64,000 bases of DNA from Haliclona indistincta (Eukaryota > Porifera > Demospongiae > Haplosclerida > Chalinidae): NCBI GenBank assembly GCA_964017065.1, contig OZ024789.1:11180914-11244913 (forward strand). The letters are read 5' to 3'. Below the pieces are notes generated by a model. It did not search any database. It saw nothing but the letters and a program-made list of their open reading frames with translations, and was not told where the DNA came from. The translations under genes and the position numbers were made by a program. Positions 31,017 to 41,895 of this stretch are shown piece by piece. Every line of letters starts with the position of its first letter. The first letter of the stretch is position 1.

Positions 31017-32104
31017 TCATTTGACATAAATTTCAACACGTTCCAGTCCAATATTTTCATCGTCAGCTGGTTGGCTTAAGCAGACCCTCATCAGGATATC
31101 ATCATTAGTAGGGCTTAGCATGTTCCTGTTGAACCAAGGCAAGGTTGGACTGATACAACATGGTCCTTCATCCCCTCCACACTGCATACCATCCCACAGA
31201 GGATCATCAGTATACCATTGTTGGGAAAGAGCAGTTTCGTCAAGAGCACCAGACTCACAGTAGTAGTCACTGCCTATGTATGAGGGAACAGTGCTATTCA
31301 CACCATCAGTGTTGCAAGGACAAGCCAAGTATATACTGGTGGATTCTCCATCTTCTGTCAAACCAGCAGCGTATGTCCATAGATGATTTTGTGGAGTACC
31401 ATAGGTTATGGAGACACCATCAACATAGTTAGCACTCAGTGGTTCAGAGGATGATCGGCTGCCAATTTCTCCAAAAGCATTTGGTGTATAGTATGCATAC
31501 CCTCGTACAAATCCACACACTTGTGTGTAGTCATGTCCATAGTTGTCTGTGTTTATTCCAGTACATCCAGCAGCTGTATTACTACGAGTGCAGAACCTGA
31601 CACCACCTTGTGTTGTTAGACTAAAGCCTGTAGGACACTGACTGGATGGATCAGTCATGTCTAATCGAAACACTCTTGTCCAGCCTCCCTCTCCTCCACA
31701 GTTGGCACCCTCCATGTCACAGTAGACCTGCTCTAGACTGCCATTAGCAGTCTGGATCTGATAGTAGCCTGAACAGGCAAATGAGTTGCAGCGATGAATA
31801 TCCATACATGTATTCAAAGGAGGGCTACACTGCAGAGACACATGTCATATAGCTCTGTTACAAGTTATTGCTTACACTGTTCATCAAACTGTCACAATAC
31901 TGTGGTAGACGTGATCCTGGATAAGTCATGGTGTATGCCTTGCAAGCAACAATACCGAGAGCTCTGTCACAGTCAGGGCTCCCTCGTGGATCACCTTGAG
32001 CTACAAGATGTGTGTAAAATGTATGTCCTCTACTCACTGGTCTTACCTTTGATGCTGTTAACCCACAGTAGAAGGAGAGCAGAAGATAGAACACAAAGCA
32101 TCAT
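31017..32104 (-). CDS. Secreted fibrinogen-related protein A
   Basis: Three exons read on the minus strand: 32104-32047 (signal peptide MMLCVLSSALLLLWVNS), 32000-31876 and 31829-31017, with GT-AG borders and phases 1 and 0, giving 331 residues. Exon 2 is a small cysteine-containing segment (DCDRALGIVACKAY). Exon 3 starts CSPPLNTCMDIHRCN and has a fibrinogen-like N-subdomain (GYYQIQTANGSLEQVYCDME, GGWTRVF). It continues with a conserved block I recall from sponge and cnidarian proteins: YVDGVSITYG, HLWTYAAG, CPC, SDYYCESG, DPLWDGMQCG, DDILMRVC and IGLERVEIYVK at the end. It is extracellular and probably recognises a ligand (inference). No transmembrane segment. Five intact paralogues lie in this window. 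Confidence 0.82.
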
Positions 32105-32149
32105 TTCTAACAGTTTATTTTAAACAGGTAAAATTTCTACGAGAAGATG

Positions 32150-32225
32150 CCTCTTATATAGGGATATAAAAACGAACGTGATGTATGACGTAGCTGTTCT
32201 ACTTCTGTGATCTGATTGGTCAGAA
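32150..32225 (-). promoter_or_regulatory. Promoter of gene A: TATA, CRE-like, CCAAT
   Basis: Read on the minus strand: ctgaccaatcag (CCAAT box), about 25 bases later ctacgtcatac (CRE/ATF-like core TACGTCA), then tatataagag 50 bases before the ATG. The three elements keep the same order and near-identical spacing in genes A, D, E and F. Confidence 0.7.
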
Positions 32226-32812
32226 TAGATAATGGTATAATTATTACTTCAAAATGAGTATAATTATGAAGAATGATTGTTATACCATGGTCGCTGTTGG
32301 ATGTAATTTTGTACAAATTGTTACATTTTTAAGGTTTTCTCATGTTTGATGTTAGGTTATTATTACAAATCTCCTAGTCATGTGAATGTTAACAACAATT
32401 AGCGAAGAATTATACATGCATAGTTCGTGATGTATGACGTGTGGGAGTCTCAAGACAAGTCAAGCTTAGTGGAGCCAAATCAATATTAATCATTCAGATC
32501 AGTGCACAGCAGCTATTTATAGACATGTACAGTACAATGATAAAAAGGTTGCTATTGTGCCAGCACAATGCATGTAGGTCATGATAAACCGGTGTAGTTC
32601 TGTTCAGACAAGGTGTCTCCACAGGATGTAGCTGTTCTACTTCTGTAATCTGATTGTTCAGAATGCACCAATTTTAATGCGCTGTTAAAATTGACTTTCT
32701 CATGTATGATGTACTGATCCTGCTTGTGTTAAATTCTTATTAGCTGTTACCTGTCACATCTTGTTCATGCACATCTCTTGCACCTGGGATGTTCACAATT
32801 ATAGCAGTCAAT

Positions 32813-33420
32813 TAGCCTCAAACCAGGCTCTTTTAATTTGTGTGGGCGGAATAAAGAGCCTGGTACACACTGTCTGCGCATGCTCCAAATCGCGCCGGAA
32901 TTCCGACGCGATAGGAAACTTTCGTGCACGTTTGTAATACGCGCACGAAATATTACGTCATGGCTTACTGGTACTGTGGATCTCGGTTCAGAACAAGTGT
33001 TGATCTTCTTTATTGGAAGTTCTGCTAACTACATTAGTAATACGGTACAGGCAAGGCAGTAGTGAGCGACGAGTGTACGAATTGTGTACAGTAACAGCGA
33101 TGTTTCTGCTGTCATTGCAGTTTGCGCGTTTAATCGTTCAGCAGATCAGCTTAATTGGTACTTTGCTAGCAGCAGTTCAGGATATGTGGCTGTCAAAACT
33201 AGCTCTATTTTCTTGAAAGGTGAATGATCTACGTTTGAATTGGGCTAGCTAGAAGCCGCCATGTTCTTTGCTTGACCACGCCCTTCGTCCCGCCTGGCAT
33301 TGATAATTATTATTTCGTCACATCCGTCCAAACCACGTGAATTTTCAGCACATGCGCAGACAGTGTGTACCAGGCTCTTTATTCTGCCCACACAAATTAA
33401 AAGAGCCTGGTTCAAGGCTA
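32813..33420. mobile_element. MITE of the tagcct family, 10-bp target duplication
   Basis: Termini tagcctcaaaccaggctctt and, inverted, aagagcctggttcaaggcta. Flanks agcagtcaat (32803-32812 and 33421-33430) are perfect 10-bp direct repeats. Inner blocks gagcctggtacacactgtct and gcgcatg are also inverted. No transposase. TSD length suits Mutator-like or IS4EU-like elements (inference). Confidence 0.88.
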
Positions 33421-33529
33421 AGCAGTCAATATACCCTACTGGACAGTGTTGGACATTTTCTACATCACAAGTTTACCCATACATGTGATGATTTCATTAC
33501 TGCTGTTGTGAATATCATTAGCATAGCAG

Positions 33530-33700
33530 TTAACCCACAGTAGAAGGAGAGCAGAAGATAGAACACAAAGCATCATTTCTAACAGTTTATTTTAAACAGG
33601 TGAAATTTCTACGAGAGGATTCCTCTTATATAAGGATATAAAACGAGCGTGATGTATGACGTAGCTGTTCTACTTCTGTGATCTGATTGGTCGGAATAGA
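33530..33700 (-). pseudogene. Orphan promoter and signal-peptide exon of the fibrinogen-related family
   Basis: Minus strand: the CCAAT, CRE-like and TATA elements and an exon 1 identical in frame to gene A (MMLCVLSSALLLLWV) are present, but exons 2 and 3 do not follow. A second CCAAT/CRE module lies about 200 bases further upstream (near 33870-33915). It could drive a transcript into the BEL/MITE-filled sequence, but no coding continuation is visible. Confidence 0.75.
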
Positions 33701-34099
33701 TAATGCTATAATAATGAGTATACATATGACGATAGATTGTCATCCACTACAGCTGCTGTTGGATATAATTTATACAAACTGTTACATTTTTCTCTACGTT
33801 AGGCTACTTTACAAATCTCCTACTCGTGTGATGTTGAACAACAATTAGCAGTGAATTATACATGCATAGTTCGTGATGTATGACGTAGTTGTTTAATCTG
33901 ATTGGTCAGAATGGATACAGGATAATAATCTACTTTGATCATAATGCACCACACGTAACGCACTGTTAAAATTAACTTTTCTCATGTGTGATGTACTGAT
34001 CCTACTCGTGTGAATGTTTGTGAATAAAATAAGGAAATATTGTTGTTGTGGTGCAAGAGTCGTCTGCAGTAAAACTGTCTGGTTAGCATGGGTCCATAG

Positions 34100-34960
34100 A
34101 TTCAGAGAAGAAGAGGGCTTGAACTAAGTGGTTGCTGAATACCTGGTGGTGGTGTGTACTTGCTTGCATGACCACTGTCTGTCTCAGAATTCAATACTAG
34201 CGGTCCACTTTGTGGAGATGGTTCAACATCAGATGATCCATGTTTGATAGATCCTGCATTCTTGATACAGATGCTAATGTAGTGCTTGCCATCACACACT
34301 GTACATGTCGCTCGACTGTGGCAATCACTGCTAATGTGACCCCAACGTAGGCAATCAAAACAGTGCCCAGACTTCTGCAGCAGGCTTTTCCTGTCTTGTG
34401 GTTGTGAAACAACGTCACAAGAGTTGGAAGGATGATTCTGTTGGCAATATGAGCATGATAGGCCGTTGTTAGTGTTAGTAAGCAATGGTGCTCCCGTTGG
34501 TGGTTCTCTGATCATTTTTTTGGAACTGATGATGGCAGAAGACTTGTGGTTCTTTCACGTGCTTGTAATTCTTTAGCGATGACTTCCATCGTTTAATTCA
34601 ACTTCCACTAACTTCACGGCTTACGAATAGTTGTAAATCACAAGAGATTTTGCTCATTGAAAATGGCGTGGGTAAGCTGTTATATGATTCACCCAGTGTC
34701 TTCCGGCTCCGTGTATGCTGTTCGACACTGTCACATAGTTGTTGCAGTTCTTGAAGATTTCTGGGTGACAGCTTTTTGAGTCATAAGGGCATCAGTGTGC
34801 TTTGCTATAATGCGTTGCTTACTTCCAGCAGGACGTGGGAACGAGCGCAAATGATTAAACTTTTCAACGTCAGTGAGACTCATGCTATCATGTATTGCAG
34901 CGCAGTAGGATTCCCAAAATGGTATCCACTCAATCAACTCTCCACTGAATGGTTGTATCG
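34100..34960 (-). pseudogene. BEL/Pao retrotransposon gag remnant
   Basis: On the minus strand, 34937-34731 reads IEWIPFWESYCAAIHDS and LTDVEKFNHLRS, typical of the BEL/Pao gag (DUF1759) region. 34515-34102 carries the zinc-finger part (CSYCQQNHPSNSC, CFDCLRWGHISSDC, CTVCDGKH). The pieces are in different frames with intervening sequence lost. No protease, RT, integrase or LTRs were found, so this is an old fragment. A related trace may extend to about 35200. Confidence 0.78.
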
Positions 34961-35276
34961 TCAGTCTTAGGAGTTATGTGGCTTGCACTGCTTGCGGTGT
35001 GCACAGACAGCAGTCGTTGCGGGATCAACATGAGCTGGAACAGCAGCAGCAGCAGCTGCAGCATTGTGTCGAGACATGATTCTATTAGAACAGTATGTGT
35101 ACTTTCTTTAAGTTCATCTGCTTACTCAATTTCCCAGTTACATCTCCTTCATTTATGTCTAGAATCTCACTCTCCAACCGGTTCAGGATATGTCTAGCTT
35201 TTCCGTAAGCTTCAGTTTAATTTGCATCAATTCGTCTGTATCGGCAGGACCATGAGAAAATAGCTCGTCAGCACGC

Positions 35277-35667
35277 TAGCCTCGTTCCCAGGCTCTTTTT
35301 CGGAAAAGAGCCTGGTACAGACTGTCTGCGCATGCTCCATTTGCCCCACTTTTCTGGGGCAATTGAATATTCTCGTTGCACGTCCGTGACATGGTAGTCC
35401 TTTCTTTGGTGCGATCATAGACGTTCAGCAAGCATTGCATTGTTTGCCAGCGCTTCTTCACACTCGCAAACGTCAAGGAATGCGCGCAAGAGCTTTCCGA
35501 GGAGTAATTTGCAAGAACAAAATCTCGTGAGTTATGTATCCCCGCCCCTTAATCATCTCGCCCACGCTATCACGTTTTTATTGCCACTTAAAATTTTTAA
35601 TATGCGCACGTGCGTAGACAGTCTGTACCAGGCCCTTTTTTAAAGAAAGGGATTGGGTACGAGGCTA
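35277..35667. mobile_element. Second MITE of the tagcct family, 10-bp target duplication
   Basis: Termini tagcctcgttcccaggctct and ...gggtacgaggcta. Perfect 10-bp direct repeats gtcagcacgc flank it (35267-35276 and 35668-35677). It shares the gagcctggtacagactgtct and gcgcatgctcc blocks with the element at 32813. It lies beside the BEL/Pao remnant. Confidence 0.88.
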
Positions 35668-36070
35668 GTCAGCACGCTTGATCGAACTCGTGGTTCATCC
35701 TCGATGTCTGCCAAAAACGTATTTCTATTTAGCGAGTGTACTCATGGTGGGCAGCAATTGGAGTACACATGTGGTGTGTACGATGAGACTATGATTGTAA
35801 TTCTGCTCACCGTCTCAAGTTGATTAGAGAGAGAGTTACGTCTTGAAGAGTAGCGGTACCATACAATCTTGAGACAGAGAGAGAGAGCTTGAATTATCGA
35901 GTTTCGGCACCATGTAATGTACGCCGGCGGACCACTTCCTTCTGTCTTGGTTTCAAACTGGTTATTAATTCACAAGTAATAATTATTATATGGACAATAA
36001 TGAATATTCAACACAATGTTTACTATCTAGTGGACAAAATATGCATGAGATAAGAATTAATGGATGATGC

Positions 36071-37159
36071 TCATTTAACATAGATTTCAACATGTTCCAG
36101 TCCAATATTTTCATTACTAGCTGCTTCGTCTAAACAGACCCTCACTAGAATATCATCATTAGTAGGGCACAGCATGTTCCTGTTGAACCAAGGCAAGGTT
36201 GGACTGGTACAACATGGTCCTTCATCCCCTCCACACTGCATACCATCCCACAGAGGATCAGCTGTATACCATTGTCGGGAAGTAGCAGCTCTATTAAAAA
36301 CACCAGACTCACAGTAGTAGTTACTGCCTACGTATGAAGGAACAATGCCTGGAACACCATTAGTGCTGCAAGGACAAACAAAGTCGAGGAGTATTTCTTC
36401 TTCTTCTTCTATCCAACCAGCAGCGTATGTCCATAGATGATTTAGTGGAGTACCATAGGTTATGGAGACACCATCAACATAGTTGCCACTCAGTGGTTCA
36501 GAGGATGAACGAACAACTGCTCCAAAAGCATGTATTATACAGTATGCATATCCTCGTACAAATCCACACACTTGTGTGTAGTCATGTCCAAAGTTTTCTG
36601 TGTCTATTCCAGTACATCCAGCAGCTGTATTACTACGAGTGCAGAACCTGACACCATCTTGTGTTGTTAGACTAAAGCCTGCAGGACACTGACTGGATGG
36701 ATCAGTCATGTTTAATCGAAACATTCTTGTCCAGCCTCCCTCTCCTCCACAGTTGGCTCCCTCCATGTCACAGTAGACCTGCACTAGACTGCCATTAGCA
36801 GTCTGGATCTGATAGTAGCCTGAAGAGGCTGATGGGTTACAGCGATGAATATCCATACATGTATTCAAAGGAGGGCTACACTGCAGAGACACATGTCATA
36901 GCTCAGTTACAAGTTATTGCTTACAGTGTTCATCAAACTGTCACAATACTGTGGTAGACGTGATCCTGGATTAGTCATGTTGAATGCCTTGCAAGCAGCA
37001 ATTTTGAGAGCTGTGTCACAGTCATGGCTCCCTCGTGAATAGCTCTCCCCTTGAGCTAGAAAATTTTAGGAAAATGTATGTCCTCTGCTCTCTGGTCTTA
37101 CCTTTGATGCTGTTAACCCACAGTAGAAGGAGAGCAGAAGATAGAACACAAAGCATCAT
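36071..37159 (-). CDS. Secreted fibrinogen-related protein B
   Basis: Three exons on the minus strand: 37159-37102 (signal peptide MMLCVLSS...), 37055-36925 and 36880-36071; 332 residues. Same architecture as gene A: cysteine-containing exon 2 (SHDCDTALKIAACKAF), then GYYQIQTANGSLVQVYCDME, GGWTRMF, YVDGVSITYG, DPLWDGMQCG and terminal IEIYVK-like strand (HVEIYVK). Its variable loops differ: an acidic run IEEEEEILLDFVCPC replaces the loop of gene A, and AYCIIHAFGAVV precedes the conserved SSSEPL. Closest to gene D. The TATA region is diverged (cttatctgaagatataaaac), while the CRE-like and CCAAT elements at about 37236-37272 remain. Confidence 0.82.
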
Positions 37160-37949
37160 TTCTAACAGTTTATTTTAAACAGGTAATAGTTATTTCTACG
37201 AGAAGATGACTCTTATCTGAAGATATAAAACAAGCGTGATGTATGACGTAGCTCTTCTGTGATCTGATTGGTCGGATTAAATAATGCTATGTTGAATGCA
37301 TACATTTTTCACGCTTGTCATGTTTGATAGAGTTATCATTGCTGCTCGACAGTGATATGTTGGGAGGACCACGAATTAAGATGGTGCCCACTCATGTGTG
37401 AAATGACATATCACAAATATCTCCTAATAATATATTATCAAATAGCTTCTAATAATCTGATTGGTTATTGCTGACAGTTACAGCATGGACAGGTTAAAAA
37501 TCTTGAGATAAAGGAAACGTGTGTGTCTGTCAATGATCCTAATAGTATCTTGGCTAACAGTTTTAAGAAAGGCAAGTTAGCATGCATGCACTTGCAGTGA
37601 CTGTCAATGTGACTGTCAATAAGTGAATTTCAAAAGCTAACTATGCTATTCTATAACAACATTGGCTGACTTGAACAAGTTACCTAAAAAATTAGACTAG
37701 TATCAGTGAATGGAGCAACAAGCAGCAGCTGTGGATACTGGATAGTGTTACCATACCACTACCACACTTTGTAGTAGAGGAGACTCCACCTAGCTGCATC
37801 AGTTTCCCGGCTGTGCCATGTGATCTACTGACAGTACCAGCAGCAGTGAGTGGTGGTGGATCAGGCAATGCAGTAGCTGATAGCCACTAAATCATATAAT
37901 TGTTAACCACTAAGTACTAGTACAATAGTGCTGCGGTGTTGCCTGGTAA
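37160..37949. other. Upstream flank of gene B, no gene
   Basis: Holds the gene B promoter (37200-37275) and, at about 37336-37400, a diverged relative of the element start seen at 57822 (ttatcattgc..., gaattaagatgg). Nothing else recognised. Confidence 0.5.
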
Positions 37950-38118
37950 TCACATTACTAATAATAGCATCCAATAATGACCAGTGCTTCTACGTTACTA
38001 ATAATAGCATCCAATAATGACCAGTGCCTCTACGTTACTAATAATAGCATCCGATAATGACCAGTGCCTCTACGTTACTAATAATAGCATCCAATAATGA
38101 CCAGTGCCTCCACGTTAC
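37950..38118 (+). repeat. 40-bp tandem repeat, about four copies
   Basis: Units of tacgttactaataatagcat plus ccaataatgaccagtgcctc, with one or two substitutions per unit. Non-coding. Confidence 0.92.
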
Positions 38119-38461
38119 TAAAATCATTACCTATACTCTCTGTAATGATCAGTTTCTATTCATTCATGCGTGAGATATAAGATGTGTTATTCTATAGCAC
38201 TCACTGTCAAATTTATCAAATAGTTGGCAATGTGTGTTACTTGAAGCGTGTTATTGAACATGCATTTTTCATTAAATCTCCTACTCATGCGAATTAACCC
38301 TTACTGAAATCAGCCTTAAATACTAAGTTATCTTGCAAGGATTTTAATCTTGTAAATGCTGACGGCAGCAGCAATCAGATGCGTGTAGTAGTACACTTGC
38401 AGAAAAGATTTAGATTACCCCAAAACAGATATAAGGTAAAATTTATAATTATAATTATGAA

Positions 38462-39085
38462 CGATTAAGTCTACTAGTGGATCGTGGTATTGCCAGACCT
38501 TCCAGTGGTGATGGTATTGTCCTTCATTGTGAGAAAGCACATCAATTCTACACCATTCCCATTGCTGAAAACTATAATATCTACACCATCCAATCAGTTG
38601 CCTACCCGGGTATGTACCTGATCAGGGACGTAACTAGAAATTTAGAACTGAGGAGGCGCGCAAGCGCGCGCGAGCGATTTTTGGAAATAAATAGTTAATA
38701 TTCATTACATTACGTCATTTTACTGCCTTGTAGCAGCGCGTTCGCGGTAGGTAGCCTGGATGGAGTGGAGAGCAAGATAGAGACAGCTGTGTCAGGCAAG
38801 ACAGCTGTACTAGGCAAGGTATATACGTTCATAAAAATTTTGGTTGGACAAAAGCGAGGAGGCAAGCACCTCCTCTGCCTCACGGTAGTTACGCTACTGC
38901 TGATGGTTCCGGTTTACCTCTTATGGGGGTGGAGTTGTCAACTGTCAGTTCAGGACAGATGGTTATGAGAAGTTTAAAATCATTTACAATCGAGGTGTTT
39001 ATTTCTATATCGGTTCCGAGGTGTTCCCCTTCGTCTACCTTCACAATAAATCCACTGATGCTACTGAAGCTGCCAGTACGAAGCT
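38462..39085 (+). pseudogene. Beta-trefoil-like copy 11, degraded and interrupted
   Basis: The N-terminal MAIP segment is lost. QFYTIPIAENYNIYTIQSV and YPGMYL are recognisable before a 277-base insertion (38623-38899). Beyond it, VVNCQFR-like codons, YEKFKIIYN and FPFVYLHN can still be traced with frame breaks, to about 39085. An old pseudogene carrying a younger transposon. Confidence 0.8.
38623..38899. mobile_element. hAT-like MITE
   Basis: Ends cagggacgtaactag and, inverted, cagtagcgtaactac. The sequence ctgat is repeated at both borders (38618-38622 and 38900-38904). The interior contains gaggaggc blocks in both orientations. The cag...cgtaacta terminus resembles hAT elements; only 5 of the expected 8 target bases match. 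Confidence 0.65.
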
Positions 39086-39237
39086 AGCTCGCAGGACTAG
39101 ATGTTTCATAGATTCAGAAAAATGACAATTCAGCTCTTGCACAATAGTTGTTCTCAAGTGGTCTATGGTAGCATACACAATGTTACTATCTAGTGGACAA
39201 TAATTATATGCAAGAGATAAGAATTAATGGACGATGC

Positions 39238-40305
39238 TCATTTAACATAGATTTCAACACGTTCCAGTCCAATATTTTCATTCCCAGCATCTTCGTTTAA
39301 GCAGACCCTCATCAGGATATCATCATTAGTAGGGCTCAGCATGTTCCTGTTGAACCACGGCGTTGGATTGGCACAACATGGTCCTTCAGTACCTCCACAC
39401 TGCATACCATCCCACAGAGGATCATCAGTATACCATTGTTGGGAGAAATTATTAAGAGCACCAGACTCACAGTAGTAGTCACTGCCTACGTATGAGGGTA
39501 CATTGCTTTTCACACCGTCAGTGTTGCAAGGACAAGCAAAGGTAGTACTGATAGATCCTCCTTCTTCTGTCAAACCAGCAGCGTATGTCCATAGATGATT
39601 TGGTGGAGTACCATAGGTTATGGAGACACCATCAACATAGTTACCACTCAGTGGTTCAGAGGATCGACCAAGTGGTCCAAAAGCATCTGGTGTATGATAT
39701 GCATACCCTCGTACAAATCCACACACTTGTGTGTAGTCATGTCCAAAGTTGTCTGTGTCTATTCCAGTACATCCAGCAGCTGTATTACTACGAGTGCAGA
39801 ACCTGACACCATTTTGTGTTGTTAGACTAAAGCCTGCAGGACACTGACTGGATGGATCAGCCATGCTTAATCGAAACATTCTTGTCCAGCCTCCCTCTCC
39901 TCCACAGTTGGCTCCCTCCATGTCACAGTAGACCTGCTCTAGACTGCCATTAGCAGTCTGGATCTGATAGTAGCCTGAAGAGGCTGATGGGTTGCAGCGA
40001 TGAATATCCATACATGTATTCAAAGGAGGGCTACACTGCAGAGACACATGTCTTAACTCTGTTACAAGTTATTGCTTACACTGTTCATCAAACTGTCACA
40101 ATACTGTGGTAGACGTGATCCTGGATTAGTCATGGTGTATGCCTTGCAAGCAGCAATACCGAGAGCTCTGTCACAGTCATGGCTCCCTCGTGAATAGCAC
40201 TCACCTTGAGCTAGAAAATGTGTGTAGATTTTCCTCTACTCATTGAACTTCCTTACCTTTGACAATGGTAGCCCAAATTAGAAGGAGAGCAAGAGATATT
40301 ATCAT
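39238..40305 (-). CDS. Secreted fibrinogen-related protein C
   Basis: Three exons on the minus strand: 40305-40257 (signal peptide MIISLALLLIWATIV), 40210-40080 and 40035-39238; 325 residues. The domain order is that of gene A (GYYQIQTANGSLEQVYCDME, GGWTRMF, YVDGVSITYG, DPLWDGMQCG, VEIYVK). Exon 1 and the upstream region are the most diverged of the family: the TATA/CRE block is missing and only a CCAAT box (about 40430) remains. The variable loops are shorter (SGALNNFSQQW; GGTEGPCCANPTPWF lacks a residue of the other copies). Confidence 0.8.
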
Positions 40306-40610
40306 TCTTCGCAATTTATATTCAGTATTGCTCTGTTACTCGGATGAAGCTTCTGCAAGAATAATTATGCTTTTAGTGATCATTATATGCATACAATATG
40401 AACATGTGTGACATTGCTGCTGTAATCTGATTGGTCAGAATAGATTGTACTATATTTTTACCTCAAAGAATGATAGTCATCCAGTGAAGTACACTCATGC
40501 GAGGACTAATAGAATGTGATGTATGATTACAAGTAGCTGTTATATTACCATCCTTGTGTTTATATCCAAGGTGGTGCCCAGTCTGTATAATTATGCTAAC
40601 TGTGGTTATA

Positions 40611-41435
40611 CAGTGGAACCTCTCTTAGTGGACACCCCTCTCCAGAGGACACCCTCTCTATAATGGACACTTACTGAATCCCTAATATAATCCATATTAT
40701 GTATAATGGACAATTAAGGTGACGGGTAACAGTTTGGTTCATTAATATTCACAAAAATGTTTTTATTCACTGTGCAAAAAGCAAACATGTTACAACGCTA
40801 TGAAGACCAGCAACGAAGACGCCAAACACTGTTCTTTCCTTTGGGCGCTATATCCAAGGTCATGCACAGCGCAACACAGCGACAGCAGACAAGACTAGAG
40901 GGGCACTAAAATGAAAAATGGAGTGCCGAATTTCGGACGCGTTGTAACAATGTAACTACAGAGCCACACATTACCGATAGGTTATCATCCTCCGGAGTTC
41001 CAGAGTATACTGGCGAGGACGTCTGGGTAGCTGACTCTGAGTAAAAGGCAAAAGAGTCTTGAAACGGTCACCATTTTGCTATATTTTCTCGACATTTCGA
41101 GCCATAACTTACGAACAAACCGACTTTCAGGCAAGTTTATAGTCTCTGGAACTCTGCCAAGGACCGTACAACTGGATTAGCCAGTTTAAAAGAATTACTT
41201 ACTGAAGCTCTTGCAAAATTTGGCGCTCCGTTTTACAACTGCTTCCCAGATCACTACCATAGACTCTAACCGCAAATCCCCCACGCATGTGGGGCAGTTC
41301 GCGGTTAGAGTCTATGATATGCGTGGGCATTGAGGGCAGTGGGATTTGCGTGGGCACAACTTTTGCCCGTCACCTTAATGTACAATGGACAATTTTGTTG
41401 GTCCCAATGGTGTCCGCCTTAGAGAGGTTTCACTG
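40611..41435. mobile_element. Tigger/pogo-like MITE with TA target duplication (outer element)
   Basis: Ends cagtggaacctctcttagtg and, inverted, agagaggtttcactg, flanked by TA (40609-40610 and 41436-41437). Repeated gtggacac and ggacaccc blocks lie in its subterminal part. Nearly all of its interior is a second inserted element (40718-41374). Confidence 0.85.
40718..41374. mobile_element. TTAA-flanked MITE nested in the Tigger-like element
   Basis: Starts ggtgacggg and ends cccgtcacc, with TTAA on both sides (40714-40717 and 41375-41378). Duplicated host motifs (ataatggacaa / acaatggacaa) outside are subterminal parts of the outer element. Near its right end a hairpin (41259-41316; catagactctaaccgc arms) is present. 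The TTAA target fits piggyBac or Kolobok types. Confidence 0.85.
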
Positions 41436-41631
41436 TACCACCTGTTGTTCAGGAGAAAATTTCATCAATATACAGTACTGTACTAATACAAGGCAAATTT
41501 TATGTGCACTATCAAATGGTCCAATACACAAAACTAGACTTCTTGTAAGGTATAAGTTTATCGTTGCCGCCAGCTTGACTCTAGAACTGGCGAACGTGAA
41601 CCTAGCCTTTGATCATGATGTCGCAAAAGAC

Positions 41632-41895
41632 AGCGACAAATGCTTATTTACCTTGCATCTTCAATCGGAATTTAATCAAAGGCATTCTTTAACTGAGTAC
41701 AATTTACTTTTGGGATGAAAATGTTTCTTCAAATTAGAAGACGAATGCTTATTTACCTTGCATCTTCAATCGGAATTTAATCAAAGGCATTCTTTAACTG
41801 AGTACAATTTACTTTTGGGATGAAAATGTTTCTTCAAATTAGAAGACAAATGCTTATTTACCTTGCATCTACACATGTACAATTGGCCAAAGGCA
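41632..41895 (+). repeat. About 105-bp tandem repeat, 2.5 copies
   Basis: Two nearly identical units starting around aatgcttatttaccttgcat (41640 and 41745) and a third diverged partial unit from about 41848. A frame crossing the first unit is not supported as a gene. Confidence 0.88.

Larger units (their letters stand above)
25190..32450 (+). repeat. Segmental duplication, copy 1
   Basis: Collinear in the same orientation with about 48050-57230: trefoil relic, hairpin, trefoil gene, long unique-looking flank, inverted repeat, hairpin, and fibrinogen-related gene on the - strand with its promoter. Most of the flank reads as nearly identical. Differences are mainly transposon insertions in copy 2 and tandem-repeat expansions in copy 1. 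Edges are approximate. Confidence 0.85.

Noticed and set aside
31017..31841. Start of fibrinogen-related genes at MSLQCSPP in exon 3
   Set aside because: That codon is GTG inside the intron; clear splice sites join exon 3 (CSPPLNTC) to two upstream exons with a signal peptide.
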